From NCBI GenBank assembly GCA_050732775.1, contig JBOHRN010000055.1:1-64000 (forward strand): a stretch of DNA of 64,000 bases, read 5' to 3'. Both the position numbers and the translations under genes were made by a program. Source of the stretch: JBOHRN01 sp050732775 (lineage in GTDB: Bacteria; Gemmatimonadota; Gemmatimonadetes; Longimicrobiales; Longimicrobiaceae). Shown in pieces: positions 54,056 to 62,717 of the stretch. The number at the start of each line of letters is the position of its first letter. The first letter of the stretch is position 1. Below the pieces are notes generated by a model, which saw only the letters and a program-made list of their open reading frames with translations, did not search any database and was not told where the DNA came from.

Positions 54056-55018
54056 ATGGCTCTCGAGACCGCCGCCCTGCCCGCCACCAGGCGACGCCCC
54101 CCCTCTCCCCGCACGGCCGAGACGGGTACCATCTTCGTGGCCGACGACAACCCCGCCATCCTGGACGGGGTGCGGCGGGCGCTCAGCGCGCGCGGCCATG
54201 AGGTGCGCACCGCCGCCAGCGGCTCCGAACTGTTGGAGCTGTTCCTGGCTTCTCCCCGCCCCCCCGACCTCCTCCTCCTGGACGTGGTCATGCCGGGCCG
54301 GAACGGGCTGGAGGTGCTGGCCGAACTGCAGCGGGACGAGCGCTACGCTGACCTGCCGGTGATGTTTATCACCGCCACCCGCGAACCGTCGCTGCCGGTG
54401 GCGGCGCTCCGGGGCGGGGCGGTTGACTTTCTCCCCAAACCGTTCCGCTTGGGCGAACTAATGGCCCGGGTGGAGCTACACCTGCGCAAGAGCCGCGAGC
54501 TGAAGCGGGCCCGCGCCAGCGCCAAGGTCCGGCTGCAGATCCTCGACACGGTGCGGGAGCTGGACCAGCTCCCCAACGCCGGCGCCATCTTCGACCTGGT
54601 CACGGCGCGTGCGGCGCGGGCGCTCGGGGTGCGTCGCTGCTCGGTGGTGCTAGCCGAAGAGGGAGACGGGTTCGGGCGGGTGGCCGCTTCCTCTGACGGC
54701 CGCTCGGTGTCGGGGCTCATCTTGGACCTGGACCGGTACCCCGAAATCCGGGCCGCGCTGCGTCGGTGGCGGCCGGTTCACGTGCCAAACGTGCACGACT
54801 CTACCATCTTCGCGTCCCTGCTCAGGGAGTGGCAGAAGGTTGGCTTCACCCCCCCTCTCAAATCAGTGGTGGTAGTCCCTTTCCGCCTGGGCACGGAGAC
54901 CAAGGGAGTGTTCGTGATCCGGGCCCAGGAGGACGAGGAAGGGTTCGGGGAAGAGGCCGCCGAGTTCGCGGAAATGGTCGCCGAGGGGATGGTGCGGGTT
55001 TTGGAAGAGCGCGGCTAG
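54056..55018 (+). CDS. response regulator with C-terminal GAF domain
   Basis: A 320-residue protein. The receiver domain (about 24-145) has the acidic pair in VADDN, the phosphorylated Asp in LLLLDVVMPGRNG, Thr in FITATREP and Lys in FLPKPF. A helical linker (KSRELKRARASAKVRLQILD) leads to a GAF domain (about 175-315, SVVLAEEGDGFGRVAASS, VVVVPFRLGTETKGVFVI). There is no DNA-binding or enzymatic output, so it probably works through protein contacts or ligand binding. The ATG at 54056 lacks a clear ribosome site; earlier in-frame starts encode sequence that does not look like protein. It overlaps the convergent next gene by four bases. Confidence 0.82.
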   Translation: MALETAALPATRRRPPSPRTAETGTIFVADDNPAILDGVRRALSARGHEVRTAASGSELLELFLASPRPPDLLLLDVVMPGRNGLEVLAELQRDERYADLPVMFITATREPSLPVAALRGGAVDFLPKPFRLGELMARVELHLRKSRELKRARASAKVRLQILDTVRELDQLPNAGAIFDLVTARAARALGVRRCSVVLAEEGDGFGRVAASSDGRSVSGLILDLDRYPEIRAALRRWRPVHVPNVHDSTIFASLLREWQKVGFTPPLKSVVVVPFRLGTETKGVFVIRAQEDEEGFGEEAAEFAEMVAEGMVRVLEERG

Positions 55019-55614
55019 CCGGAGACGCCGGCCGCTCGGCTACTCTGCCCGTACGCTTCCGGGCGCACGGAGATGTAGAAGGTCTTGATGTACCTCGAAT
55101 CGACTTCCATAAAGGCGCTGTCAGGCGCCGCCCCGAACTTTGCGGTGCCCGGGGGGCGGGGGAGCGAGACGCCCAGGGTGTCGGCCAGGGCGTCGAACTC
55201 GGCCCGCGAGATGCGCCGTAGATAGCCGTTTAGCTCTAGCCGCCCGCCGAGGCGGGCTCCCCCCTCCGGCGGGGGTTGAAAGCGCAGAAGAATGCGCCGC
55301 CCGTCGACGCTCGCCGCCCACACCGAGTTGGCCCGGACGGCCGAGGCAGCCGAGCCGGTGAAGCGGACCAGAGTGCCCACGTCCCGCTCGCCGATCGGGT
55401 CGATCTGCTCGAAGGGGAGCGGCTCGATGGGAATCACCGGCGCCCGGTCGGCGCCGAAGCCAGCGGCAGCTCCCACCCCGCGCATACCCTCCTGTTCGGT
55501 GGGGTCGCCCCACACCGCGGCGGCGACCCACACCCCAATCCCGGCCAGGGCCAGAAGGGTGGTCCAGAGCCAGAGCCGGGAGCCGCCCGGGCGGGCAATG
55601 TGGATGTCAGCCAT
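55015..55614 (-). CDS. one-pass membrane protein of unknown function
   Basis: A 199-residue protein with one membrane helix (about 14-34, LWLWTTLLALAGIGVWVAAA) and a soluble, beta-rich domain. The segment VGTLVRFTGSAASAVRANSV with ASVDGRRILLRFQPPP and LGGRLELNGYLRRISRAEFD resembles an OB-like barrel, but no family is recognised. It lies between a response-regulator gene and a divergent thiol-oxidoreductase operon, with 87 bases to the latter's start. Confidence 0.7.
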   Translation of the reverse strand: MADIHIARPGGSRLWLWTTLLALAGIGVWVAAAVWGDPTEQEGMRGVGAAAGFGADRAPVIPIEPLPFEQIDPIGERDVGTLVRFTGSAASAVRANSVWAASVDGRRILLRFQPPPEGGARLGGRLELNGYLRRISRAEFDALADTLGVSLPRPPGTAKFGAAPDSAFMEVDSRYIKTFYISVRPEAYGQSSRAAGVSG

Positions 55615-55701
55615 GCCAGACGGCCGCTCGCAAGGAGCGTGCTTGCCGGGAAGGGTAAAGAATCATTATTGTAACCTGATTCCCTCTTCCGAGCACTGAA
55701 C

Positions 55702-56445
55702 GTGGCTAAAAAGAACCAAGTCAAGAGTACTTCCCCGTCCCTCGCTCCCTTCTACTGGATCATGGCGGCCGTCGCCGTGGTGGGGGTGGGGGTGCTGGCG
55801 TACCAGCTGTGGGGCAAGCCCGCCCCCGCTACCGAGCCGGTGCGGGTCCAGCTCGACGCCGCGCGGCTCGCCGAGGTCCGGGGTATCTCCCTGGGAGACG
55901 AAGACGCCCCGGTGGAGATCCTAGAGTTCGCTGACTTCCAGTGTCCGGGTTGCGGCCAGTTTGCCATGCTCACCGCCCCTCTCATCAAGGAACGGATGGT
56001 AGGCAGCGGCCGGGTCCGGTACGTTTTCTACGACTTTCCGCTGGTGCAGATCCACCCTAACGCCTTCCTGGCCGCCCGGGCGGCCCGCTGCGCCGGCGAG
56101 CAAGAGCTCTTCTGGCCGTACCACGACTTCCTCTTTGGCCGCCAGTCGCGCTGGAGTAATGAAGGCGATCCTACCCCACTCTTCGTCGAGTACGCAGAAG
56201 AGGTCGGGGCCGACGCCGGGGCGTTCGAGTCGTGCCTCCGCTCCGACCGCTACGCTCGCGAGGTGACCGAGAGTATGCAGTTGGGGCTGTCGCTGGGGGT
56301 AGAAGCAACCCCCACTCTGATCGTGAACGGCAGGCGACTGGTCGGTATCCCCAGCTTTTCCGAATTGGAGGAGATGGTGCAAGCCGAGCTCGAGGGCGCG
56401 GGCGGCGAAGCGGAGGCCCCGCCAGACACCAGCGCGGAGTCGTGA
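55702..56445 (+). CDS. DsbA-family thiol oxidoreductase, membrane-anchored
   Basis: A 247-residue protein with an N-terminal membrane anchor (about 17-37, FYWIMAAVAVVGVGVLAYQL) and a periplasmic thioredoxin-like DsbA domain (about 50-230). The active site is CPGC in FADFQCPGCGQF, and the cis-Pro loop is VEATPTLIVNG. It would introduce or reshuffle disulfides. The GTG start is followed by a lysine-rich leader. Its TGA overlaps the start of a VKOR gene (GTGA), whose product can reoxidise it, so the pair forms one oxidative-folding pathway. Confidence 0.9.
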   Translation: MAKKNQVKSTSPSLAPFYWIMAAVAVVGVGVLAYQLWGKPAPATEPVRVQLDAARLAEVRGISLGDEDAPVEILEFADFQCPGCGQFAMLTAPLIKERMVGSGRVRYVFYDFPLVQIHPNAFLAARAARCAGEQELFWPYHDFLFGRQSRWSNEGDPTPLFVEYAEEVGADAGAFESCLRSDRYAREVTESMQLGLSLGVEATPTLIVNGRRLVGIPSFSELEEMVQAELEGAGGEAEAPPDTSAES

Positions 56446-56918
56446 GCACCGGGGCGGTCGGGGACGCCCCGGCCGGGAGTCGCTCGGAGCTGCCCCTGTT
56501 CCGCATGGGGGCCTCCGGGTTGGCCCTGGCCGGGCTCTTCGTGGCCGCTTACCTGGCCCTCTACAACCTCGGAGTCAGCGGCACGCTCCAGTGCGGGGAG
56601 GGCGGCGGGTGCAGCTTGGTGCAGGGCTCTGAGTACGCCTGGTTCGCGGGTGTGCCGGTGTCGCTATGGGGGGTGCTGGGGTACGCCGTGATCCTGGCCG
56701 TGGCCATCGCCGGGACCACGCCAGCCCTAGCCCGGTCGGCGCGGATATCTACCGCCCTGGTCGCGCTCTCCGGCGCCGGAGCGGCCTTCTCCGGCTACCT
56801 TACCTACCTGGAAGCGGCCGTGATCAAGGCGTGGTGCCAGTGGTGCGTGGTCTCGGCCGTCATCATCAGCGCCATCTTCTTACTGGCGCTGGTGGACTGG
56901 CGGCGCGTCACCAGCTAG
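56442..56918 (+). CDS. vitamin K epoxide reductase (VKOR) family protein
   Basis: A 158-residue inner-membrane protein with four hydrophobic helices. The four redox cysteines of the family are present: the loop pair in LQCGEGGGCSLVQGSEY and the membrane CxxC pair in AWCQWCVVSA. The Ser/Tyr-containing segment SEYAWFAGVPVSLWGVLGYA is typical. VKOR homologues replace DsbB in many bacteria, passing electrons from DsbA-like proteins to quinone. The GTG start overlaps the stop of the DsbA-like gene. No DsbB was seen in the window. Confidence 0.92.
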   Translation: MSTGAVGDAPAGSRSELPLFRMGASGLALAGLFVAAYLALYNLGVSGTLQCGEGGGCSLVQGSEYAWFAGVPVSLWGVLGYAVILAVAIAGTTPALARSARISTALVALSGAGAAFSGYLTYLEAAVIKAWCQWCVVSAVIISAIFLLALVDWRRVTS

Positions 56919-56927
56919 CAGTAAGCG

Positions 56928-57647
56928 TCAAGTCGTTTCTTCGGTTTCCTCTTCATCGCCCTCCCCTCCGGTTTCCTCACCGTTGGCGCCTTCGGTGGCC
57001 AGGAGTTCCTCGATGTGGCCGCTCATCTCCTCGAAGCTAAGATGTCCGGCCACCGCCCGCTCCGGGCCCAGAAAAAAGGTGGGAGTACCGGTAACCCCGC
57101 TGCGCGCTCCCTGCATCAGGTCGTTGACCAGGATGGAAGCCACCAGATCGTTGGCCATGCAAGTCCGGAAGCTCTCCATCTCTACCCCGGCATCGCGGGC
57201 TATCTCCTGGTGATGGGCGAGCGGGCGGGTCTGGCCGCTCCAATCTTGCTGAGCGGCGAAGAGCCCGTCGTGTACCGGCCAGAACTTGCCTTGGGCGCCC
57301 GCGCAGAGGGCGGTCTTGGAGGCCGTCCACGCCTGCGGGTGGTTGGGAAGGGGGTAGTTGACGAAGATCATGCGCACCTTGCCGGTCTCGATGTAGGCGC
57401 TGTCTATCTGGGGCAAGGTTTCGGTCGCGAAGCGGGCGCAAAAGGGGCACTGGAAGTCCGAGATCTCCACGATGGTGACCGGCGCGTCTTCAGCTCCCTT
57501 GACCCGCGAGCGGTCCGCGCGCGCGATGATCGAGTCGAGCTGCACCTCGTCTCCGGCGTCCGCTTCCCGCTGCTGGCCCTGGGCGCAGCCGGGAGGAAAG
57601 GTGGCAATGAGCAGCAAGAAGGCGACGGGGTAAAGGCCAGCTCGCAT
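56928..57647 (-). CDS. DsbA-family secreted thiol oxidoreductase
   Basis: A 239-residue exported protein with a hydrophobic leader (about 4-20) and a possible but atypical lipobox (PPGC). The DsbA domain (about 35-215) has CPFC in SDFQCPFCARFA and the cis-Pro loop GVTGTPTFFLGPE. The C-terminus is a long acidic tail of Glu and Gly (about 215-239). It converges on the VKOR gene with ten bases between and is divergent from a secreted subtilase gene. The ATG at 57647 is chosen because the signal peptide begins there; a ribosome site is not obvious. Confidence 0.88.
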   Translation of the reverse strand: MRAGLYPVAFLLLIATFPPGCAQGQQREADAGDEVQLDSIIARADRSRVKGAEDAPVTIVEISDFQCPFCARFATETLPQIDSAYIETGKVRMIFVNYPLPNHPQAWTASKTALCAGAQGKFWPVHDGLFAAQQDWSGQTRPLAHHQEIARDAGVEMESFRTCMANDLVASILVNDLMQGARSGVTGTPTFFLGPERAVAGHLSFEEMSGHIEELLATEGANGEETGGEGDEEETEETT

Positions 57648-57818
57648 AGTAGTGTGATCGGGGTCGGACGTAAGTGGACGTAAGTTGGGGCAAGTTAAGT
57701 CACCCGCCGCTGCCAGTCCAGTTGAGCGCAGCGGGCGCGCGCAGCGGATTGGGGCAAGGGGAGCACCATCACGGTGCACGGGCTTGCGGGCCGGGTCGCG
57801 CCAGATGTATCTAACTGC

Positions 57819-57849
57819 TTGACAGATAATGATGTAGGGCAAATATACG
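57819..57849 (+). promoter_or_regulatory. probable promoter of the subtilase gene
   Basis: A consensus TTGACA (57819-57824) is followed by an AT-rich stretch with AATATA after 17 bases and TATACG after 19. It lies about 70 bases before the subtilase ATG. Confidence 0.5.
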
Positions 57850-57920
57850 CAGCGGACCGGGGGTTGCTAAACAAAGCACGGTTCGCTCTCCCGTCCCCTC
57901 AAAGAAGGAGTAAGCCGAGG

Positions 57921-59453
57921 ATGAGCATCTCAAGTAGACGTTCACTGGCCGTGCTAGCGGCCGCCGCGCTTGCGGTCGCTGGCTGTTCGGACGACGCCCG
58001 CGCCCCGCTGCAGCCGGACGCCCAAGCCAACCAGGCCCCGGTCGTGCAGGCGGGTCCGGCCGGCGAGGTGATCCCCGACCGCTACATAGTGGTCTTCAAC
58101 CCAGGCGTGGCCGACGCGCCGGGGCTGGCCAACCGGTTGGCGCGCGCCCACGGTGGTTCCATCCACTTCACTTACCAGCACGCCCTCAAAGGGTTCGCTG
58201 CCACGCTGCCCGCGCCCGCGGTAAACGCCCTCGGCAACAATCCGAACGTGGCGTACGTCGAGCAGGACCGGGTGGTGACGATCTCGGCCACTCAAACCAA
58301 CCCAACCTGGGGGTTGGACCGCATCGACCAGCGGGACCTACCGCTCGACGACAGTTATACTTACAACGCCACCGGCTCGGGCGTGAGTGTCTACGTCATC
58401 GACACCGGCATCCGCACTTCTCACAACGATTTCGGCGGCCGGGCGTACGTGGGCTACGACGCCTTCGGCGGTAACGGGCAAGATTGTAACGGGCACGGCA
58501 CCCACGTAGCCGGTACGGCGGGCGGTAGCGAATACGGCGTGGCCAAGGGCGTGGAGCTGGTGGCGGTAAGGGTGCTCGACTGTAACGGCTCCGGAAGTTA
58601 CTCCGGCGTGATCGCCGGGGTGGATTGGGTAACCAGCAACCACCAGTCGCCCGCCGTCGCCAATATGTCGCTGGGCGGTCCGGCCTCTTCCTCGCTCGAC
58701 GACGCCGTGGAAAACTCCATCGCCGCGGGCGTGACCTACGCGGTGGCGGCCGGGAACGACTACGGCGCCGACGCCTGCGACTCCTCCCCCGCCCGGGTGC
58801 CCACGGCCCTCACCGTGGGTTCGTCAACCTCGTCGGACGACCGGTCGTCGTTCTCCAACATCGGAACTTGCCTGGACATCTTTGCGCCGGGTTCGAGCAT
58901 TACCTCGGCGTGGCACACCAGCGACAGCGCCACCAACACCATCAGCGGCACCTCGATGGCGTCTCCGCACGTGGCCGGGGCGGCGGCCCTCTACTTGGAG
59001 GGGAGCCCGGGCGCTTCGCCGTCCACGGTGTCAGACGCCATCGTCAACAGCGCCACCCCCAACCGGCTCGACAACGTGGGGAGTGGCTCACCCAACCTCC
59101 TGCTCTATACCCTGTTTGACGACGGTGGGGGAGGCGGCGCGCCGTGTTCGGACTGCGAGCACTACGACGGCTACTTGAGCGGCTCCGGAGACTCCGAGTA
59201 CCAACCGAACGGAAACTACTACTATAGCGGGTCGTACGGTTACCACAACGGCTGGCTGAGCGGCCCGTCCGGAACCGACTTCGACCTGTACCTCTACAAG
59301 TGGAACGGCTCCCAGTGGGTGATCGTGGACTCGTCCACCAGCGCCTCGTCCGAGGAAGAGGTGTCGTACTACGGCTCGCCCGGCTACTACGTGTGGAGGG
59401 TATACTCCTACAGCGGGAGCGGGTCGTACGACTTCTGGATGCAACGCCCGTAA
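57921..59453 (+). CDS. secreted S8 subtilisin-like (proteinase K type) serine protease
   Basis: A 510-residue preproprotease. The lipoprotein-type signal ends at Cys22 (LAVAGC). An inhibitor-I9 propeptide (about 50-115, PDRYIVVFNPGVADAPGLAN) precedes the catalytic domain (about 130-395): Asp in VYVIDTGIRTSHNDFGG, His in DCNGHGTHVAGT and Ser in GTSMASPHVAGAAA. A PPC-like C-terminal domain (about 415-510, DFDLYLYKWNGSQWVI) follows a Gly-rich linker with CSDC. Cysteine pairs near the active site fit the proteinase K group and match the disulfide-forming genes next door. GAAGGAG precedes the ATG, and a strong terminator follows. Confidence 0.93.
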   Translation: MSISSRRSLAVLAAAALAVAGCSDDARAPLQPDAQANQAPVVQAGPAGEVIPDRYIVVFNPGVADAPGLANRLARAHGGSIHFTYQHALKGFAATLPAPAVNALGNNPNVAYVEQDRVVTISATQTNPTWGLDRIDQRDLPLDDSYTYNATGSGVSVYVIDTGIRTSHNDFGGRAYVGYDAFGGNGQDCNGHGTHVAGTAGGSEYGVAKGVELVAVRVLDCNGSGSYSGVIAGVDWVTSNHQSPAVANMSLGGPASSSLDDAVENSIAAGVTYAVAAGNDYGADACDSSPARVPTALTVGSSTSSDDRSSFSNIGTCLDIFAPGSSITSAWHTSDSATNTISGTSMASPHVAGAAALYLEGSPGASPSTVSDAIVNSATPNRLDNVGSGSPNLLLYTLFDDGGGGGAPCSDCEHYDGYLSGSGDSEYQPNGNYYYSGSYGYHNGWLSGPSGTDFDLYLYKWNGSQWVIVDSSTSASSEEEVSYYGSPGYYVWRVYSYSGSGSYDFWMQRP

Positions 59454-59470
59454 GCTTCTGCTGCCGGGAA

Positions 59471-59511
59471 GAAACGCCCGGAGCGCCGAAGCGCTCCGGG
59501 CGTTTCTTTTT
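59471..59511 (+). terminator. rho-independent terminator of the subtilase gene
   Basis: A perfect 16-bp stem closed by a CGAA tetraloop and followed by five T residues, starting 18 bases after the stop codon. Confidence 0.92.
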
Positions 59512-59624
59512 AACGCTACCTCTCCACACCAGAGCAACCGGCGCCCATTGCGCCTCACCACCCCGCGGGCGTAAGTTAACGAGCTTCTGCCACCATAACC
59601 CGGATCGCCCTCGGAGCTTCCTCG

Positions 59625-60956
59625 TTGAAGGTCCTCCTGCTAGATTCCGACCGAACGTCCGTTCGGACGCTCCAGCCCGCTCCCAACGGTCTGGAGATCT
59701 CTAGTGCCCACGCCCAGACCGAAGGGTTACGGCTCCTGCGCGAGGGGTGCTGGGATCTGGTTCTGCTGGACGAAGACTTCTCGGGGGCGGGGGTCGAACT
59801 CCTCGCCCGCGTCAGCTCGCAACCGTCGGCCCCGCCGGTGGCGCTGCTCAGCTCGCGCCCCTCCATGGAGACCACGCTACGGGCTATCGACGCCGGCGCC
59901 ATCGACGTGCTCTCCAAGCCCCCCTCGCGGGAGAAGCTGGACGAGATCGTCGCCACCCTGCGTAAGACCCGCAAACTCCGACCGCTCCCTCCTCCCCCCG
60001 GCCACGACCGCACCATCGTGGGCAACAGCCCGGGTATGCTGGGGGTGTTCAAGTCCATTGCCCGCGCCGCCACTAGCAACGCCACCGTGCTCATACTGGG
60101 CGAGAGCGGCACCGGCAAGGAGATGGCGGCACGGGTGCTGCACGCCCGCTCCCGGCGAGCCGCGCGGCCTTTCGTGACCATCAACTGCGCCGCCATCCCG
60201 GAGAACCTGCTTGAATCCGAGCTTTTCGGGCACGAGAAGGGATCGTTCACCGGCGCCATCGGCCGTCGGGTGGGGCGTTTCGAGCGGGCCGACGGCGGCA
60301 CCCTCTTCCTGGATGAGATCGGTGACATGTCTACCGCCCTCCAGGCCAAGATTCTGCGCGCCCTTCAGGAGCGGGAAGTAGAGCGGGTGGGGGGCGACGA
60401 TCTTATCCCGGTGGATGTTCGCATTATTGCCGCCACCAACCGCGACTTGGGCGTGGCTGTGCGCGAGGGCACTTTCAGGGAAGACCTCTACTACCGGCTG
60501 GCCGTGGTCAGCGTCCGCATGCCTCCGCTCCGCGACCGGGGCAAGGATCTGGAGTTGCTCACCGAGCACTTCGCGGCCAGGTACGCCCACGAGCACGAGC
60601 GACCCATACGCGCGCTGGCCGAAGGGGTCATCGAGACGCTCTACCGCCGCTCGTGGCCGGGCAACGTGCGCCAACTCCGCAATGTGATCGAGCGGGCGGT
60701 GGTGATGGCCGAGGGAGACGTGCTCCTGCCCGAGAATCTGCCGTCCGAGCAGGGCTACCACCTAGCCGACGACGACGAGTTCTACGGACCTCTCTGCACG
60801 CTAGCCGAGATGGAGAAGAAGATGATACTGCGCGCGCTGCGCGAGAGTGGGAGTAGTCACACCGAGGCGGCCGAGATCTTGGGGCTCCACCGGAACACCA
60901 TCCGGCGCAAGCTCAAGGAGTTCGGATTGAGTGTGAAGGGTGAAAGCCGGGCTTGA
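59625..60956 (+). CDS. sigma-54-dependent response regulator (NtrC family)
   Basis: A 443-residue activator of three parts. The receiver domain (1-118) has the phospho-acceptor Asp in LVLLDEDFSG and Lys in SKPPS. The AAA+ domain (about 130-360) has Walker A GESGTGKEM, the sigma-54 contact loop GSFTGA, Walker B GGTLFLDEIGDM and the arginine-finger region VRIIAATNRDL. The Fis-type helix-turn-helix (about 400-438) has HTEAAEILGLHRNTIRRKLK. It hydrolyses ATP to open sigma-54 promoters. The TTG start is supported by GGAG nine bases upstream. No sensor kinase is adjacent. Confidence 0.92.
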   Translation: MKVLLLDSDRTSVRTLQPAPNGLEISSAHAQTEGLRLLREGCWDLVLLDEDFSGAGVELLARVSSQPSAPPVALLSSRPSMETTLRAIDAGAIDVLSKPPSREKLDEIVATLRKTRKLRPLPPPPGHDRTIVGNSPGMLGVFKSIARAATSNATVLILGESGTGKEMAARVLHARSRRAARPFVTINCAAIPENLLESELFGHEKGSFTGAIGRRVGRFERADGGTLFLDEIGDMSTALQAKILRALQEREVERVGGDDLIPVDVRIIAATNRDLGVAVREGTFREDLYYRLAVVSVRMPPLRDRGKDLELLTEHFAARYAHEHERPIRALAEGVIETLYRRSWPGNVRQLRNVIERAVVMAEGDVLLPENLPSEQGYHLADDDEFYGPLCTLAEMEKKMILRALRESGSSHTEAAEILGLHRNTIRRKLKEFGLSVKGESRA

Positions 60957-60961
60957 TTAGC

Positions 60962-62245
60962 TTAGGCCGCCGCTACGTCTACCTCGGCTAGCATATCCCG
61001 CACCCTACCCTCCAGCGTCACCGCTCCGATACCCCGGCAGATCTGTTCCGCCCGTTGAAGGTACGCCTCTGCTTCTTCCTGGTCACCGGTAGTACGCCGC
61101 AAGACGGCGTACTCGATCAAAGTCTCGGCCTCCAGAAAGGGGAGCTGCTTGGCCACGGCCAACTCCAGTGACTTTTCGAAAAAGGTGACCCCGTCGGGGT
61201 TTCCTGTCGCGACTGAAAGCATGCCGAGAGCCCTGTACATGCGGGCCATGAGCCATACCGAACGCGAGGCGATGGCGTACTCTTCCGCTCGTTCACCGTA
61301 TTCGGCGGCTAGAGCTACCTGATTACTCCTAAGAAAGCTCTCCACCAAGTCCGTAGCGATGGAGGCGCGCAAAAAAGTGGGGATAGGTAAAGCCAGTGCT
61401 GTCATGAACAGTTGCTGAGACTCTTCGTGCTTTCCTGCATGCCATTCCAGAGCGGCGAGGTTGCGAAGGTAGATTCCTTGGTCGACAGGCGACTCTACGC
61501 TGGTCAACTTTTTTTTCGCCCGGGATAGCCAATCACGGGCCACCTGGTTACGCCCTTGCAAGGTGGCGAGCATCCCCAAGTTGATCAAAATCTGACTTTC
61601 AGAGACGGCTAGCTCATCATCATCGGCTGCTTGTTTCGTGAGCTCGAGGGCGTCACGGTAAGAGGATTCCGCCTCCCACAACTTACCTTGCAGCGTCAGG
61701 ACGTTACCACACCCCGTGCGGGCAATTACGGCTTGGCCAGCATCGTTGATATCTACCGCCAGCGATTCGCTGCGACGGTAATACTCGAGCGCCTCAATTA
61801 GATGACCTTCGTCTTTCAGAACACGCCCGATGCGGCGCAAGGCGATGATTTCGCACTCGCGGTCTTGCAAGGGAAGGGAAATTTGCAGCGCCGAGGCGAA
61901 GGTTTGCCTGGCCTTGGACAACGCCCTGTGGTCCTCGTAAAAGGCCCCCAGTTTGATCAGCAGGTGGGCTGCGGATTTGTGATCACCGCTAGTATAGGCA
62001 GCCAGAACTTCTCTCACGCTCGCGAAGAGCGTGGAGAGTTCCTCGTGCAGGGCCTTTTCGCTCCTCCTTAGCAGAACGCCAACGTCCGTGGAGGAGAGGA
62101 CCCGCTTGTCCACGGTCATGGACGAGCGTGAACTCGCCCACTCTTTGGCGGGGTCGATCACCGCCGCGTTCAAGACTTCCAGGCGGAAGCCCTCTAGAAA
62201 TTCTAGCGGCGGAAGGACACGGTTGAGGTCTTCAACGGTGGTCAC
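60962..62245 (-). CDS. tetratricopeptide-repeat protein of unknown function
   Basis: A 427-residue all-helical, cytoplasmic protein. After an unassigned N-terminus (1-95), seven or more TPR-like repeats run from about 100 to 415 (for example FYEDHRALSKARQTFASALQ, GHLIEALEYYRRSESLAVDI, GKLWEAESSYRDALELTKQA, TGDQEEAEAYLQRAEQICRG). It has no helix-turn-helix, so it is not a standard RRNPP regulator, and no enzyme domain. Its GC and codon use are lower than the surrounding genes. A 47-residue lipoprotein gene lies 30 bases upstream in the same direction; such a TPR protein may read a small peptide or partner, but this is not shown. Confidence 0.8.
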   Translation of the reverse strand: MTTVEDLNRVLPPLEFLEGFRLEVLNAAVIDPAKEWASSRSSMTVDKRVLSSTDVGVLLRRSEKALHEELSTLFASVREVLAAYTSGDHKSAAHLLIKLGAFYEDHRALSKARQTFASALQISLPLQDRECEIIALRRIGRVLKDEGHLIEALEYYRRSESLAVDINDAGQAVIARTGCGNVLTLQGKLWEAESSYRDALELTKQAADDDELAVSESQILINLGMLATLQGRNQVARDWLSRAKKKLTSVESPVDQGIYLRNLAALEWHAGKHEESQQLFMTALALPIPTFLRASIATDLVESFLRSNQVALAAEYGERAEEYAIASRSVWLMARMYRALGMLSVATGNPDGVTFFEKSLELAVAKQLPFLEAETLIEYAVLRRTTGDQEEAEAYLQRAEQICRGIGAVTLEGRVRDMLAEVDVAAA

Positions 62246-62275
62246 GAAAGAAACTGAACCATGGACCTCCGGTTA

Positions 62276-62419
62276 TCAGCCGCCGGCGGGGACAATATCC
62301 GGCCCGTCGTCGTGCGTCGCGGGCGGAATCTCCGCGTCGGTCGAGGTAATCTGGTCCCCGCAGCCGGCAACCAGCACGAGGACGAAGGTGAGCGCCAGGG
62401 CGCGGGCAAGGTGTCGCAT
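62276..62419 (-). CDS. 47-residue small lipoprotein
   Basis: A short gene with clear signals: ATG at 62417-62419 with GGAGG seven bases before it, a basic-hydrophobic leader and a lipobox (LVAGC, Cys19). The mature part is only 29 residues, acidic and Pro/Gly-rich, ending PDIVPAGG. A promoter-like pair lies about 95 bases upstream, and a perfect 14-bp palindrome sits between promoter and gene. It is followed after 30 bases by the TPR protein gene. No family is recognised. It could be a processed peptide precursor, an entericidin-like lipoprotein or a small envelope protein. Confidence 0.65.
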   Translation of the reverse strand: MRHLARALALTFVLVLVAGCGDQITSTDAEIPPATHDDGPDIVPAGG

Positions 62420-62453
62420 ACAAGGCCTCCTACGGGACGGTGAGGGTGAAAGT

Positions 62454-62467
62454 AACGAACGTTCGTT
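62454..62467. promoter_or_regulatory. perfect palindrome AACGAACGTTCGTT, TetR-type operator candidate
   Basis: A 14-bp perfect palindrome in the leader of the small lipoprotein gene, about 40-50 bases after the expected transcription start. Its form fits TetR-family operators. No TetR-family gene lies in the window, so the binder is unknown. Confidence 0.5.
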
Positions 62468-62512
62468 CAGCAGCTTTCGCTCCAGCCGTGGCTAAGCCGG
62501 TGCTGACTCTCT

Positions 62513-62541
62513 AATATATTGTAGCAAGGGGTGTTGTGCAA
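62513..62541 (-). promoter_or_regulatory. probable promoter of the small lipoprotein/TPR operon
   Basis: On the minus strand TTGCAC (62536-62541) and TATATT (62513-62518) are separated by 17 bases in a locally AT-rich stretch, upstream of the palindrome at 62454-62467. Confidence 0.5.
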
Positions 62542-62717
62542 CTCCATGGAGAGGTACCCGAAGCCGTCTTCAAGCCCGCAGGTGCACCGAATTGGTGCGT
62601 GGTGTTCCAATTAGGTTCATTAGCCAGACGGTTTATTGCCCAGGCGCGAAGCTTGCTTGACCGCGTGGAGCAGCTGTATCATCCTCACCTCCTTCGTGCC
62701 TGGAGCAGATCGTAAGC

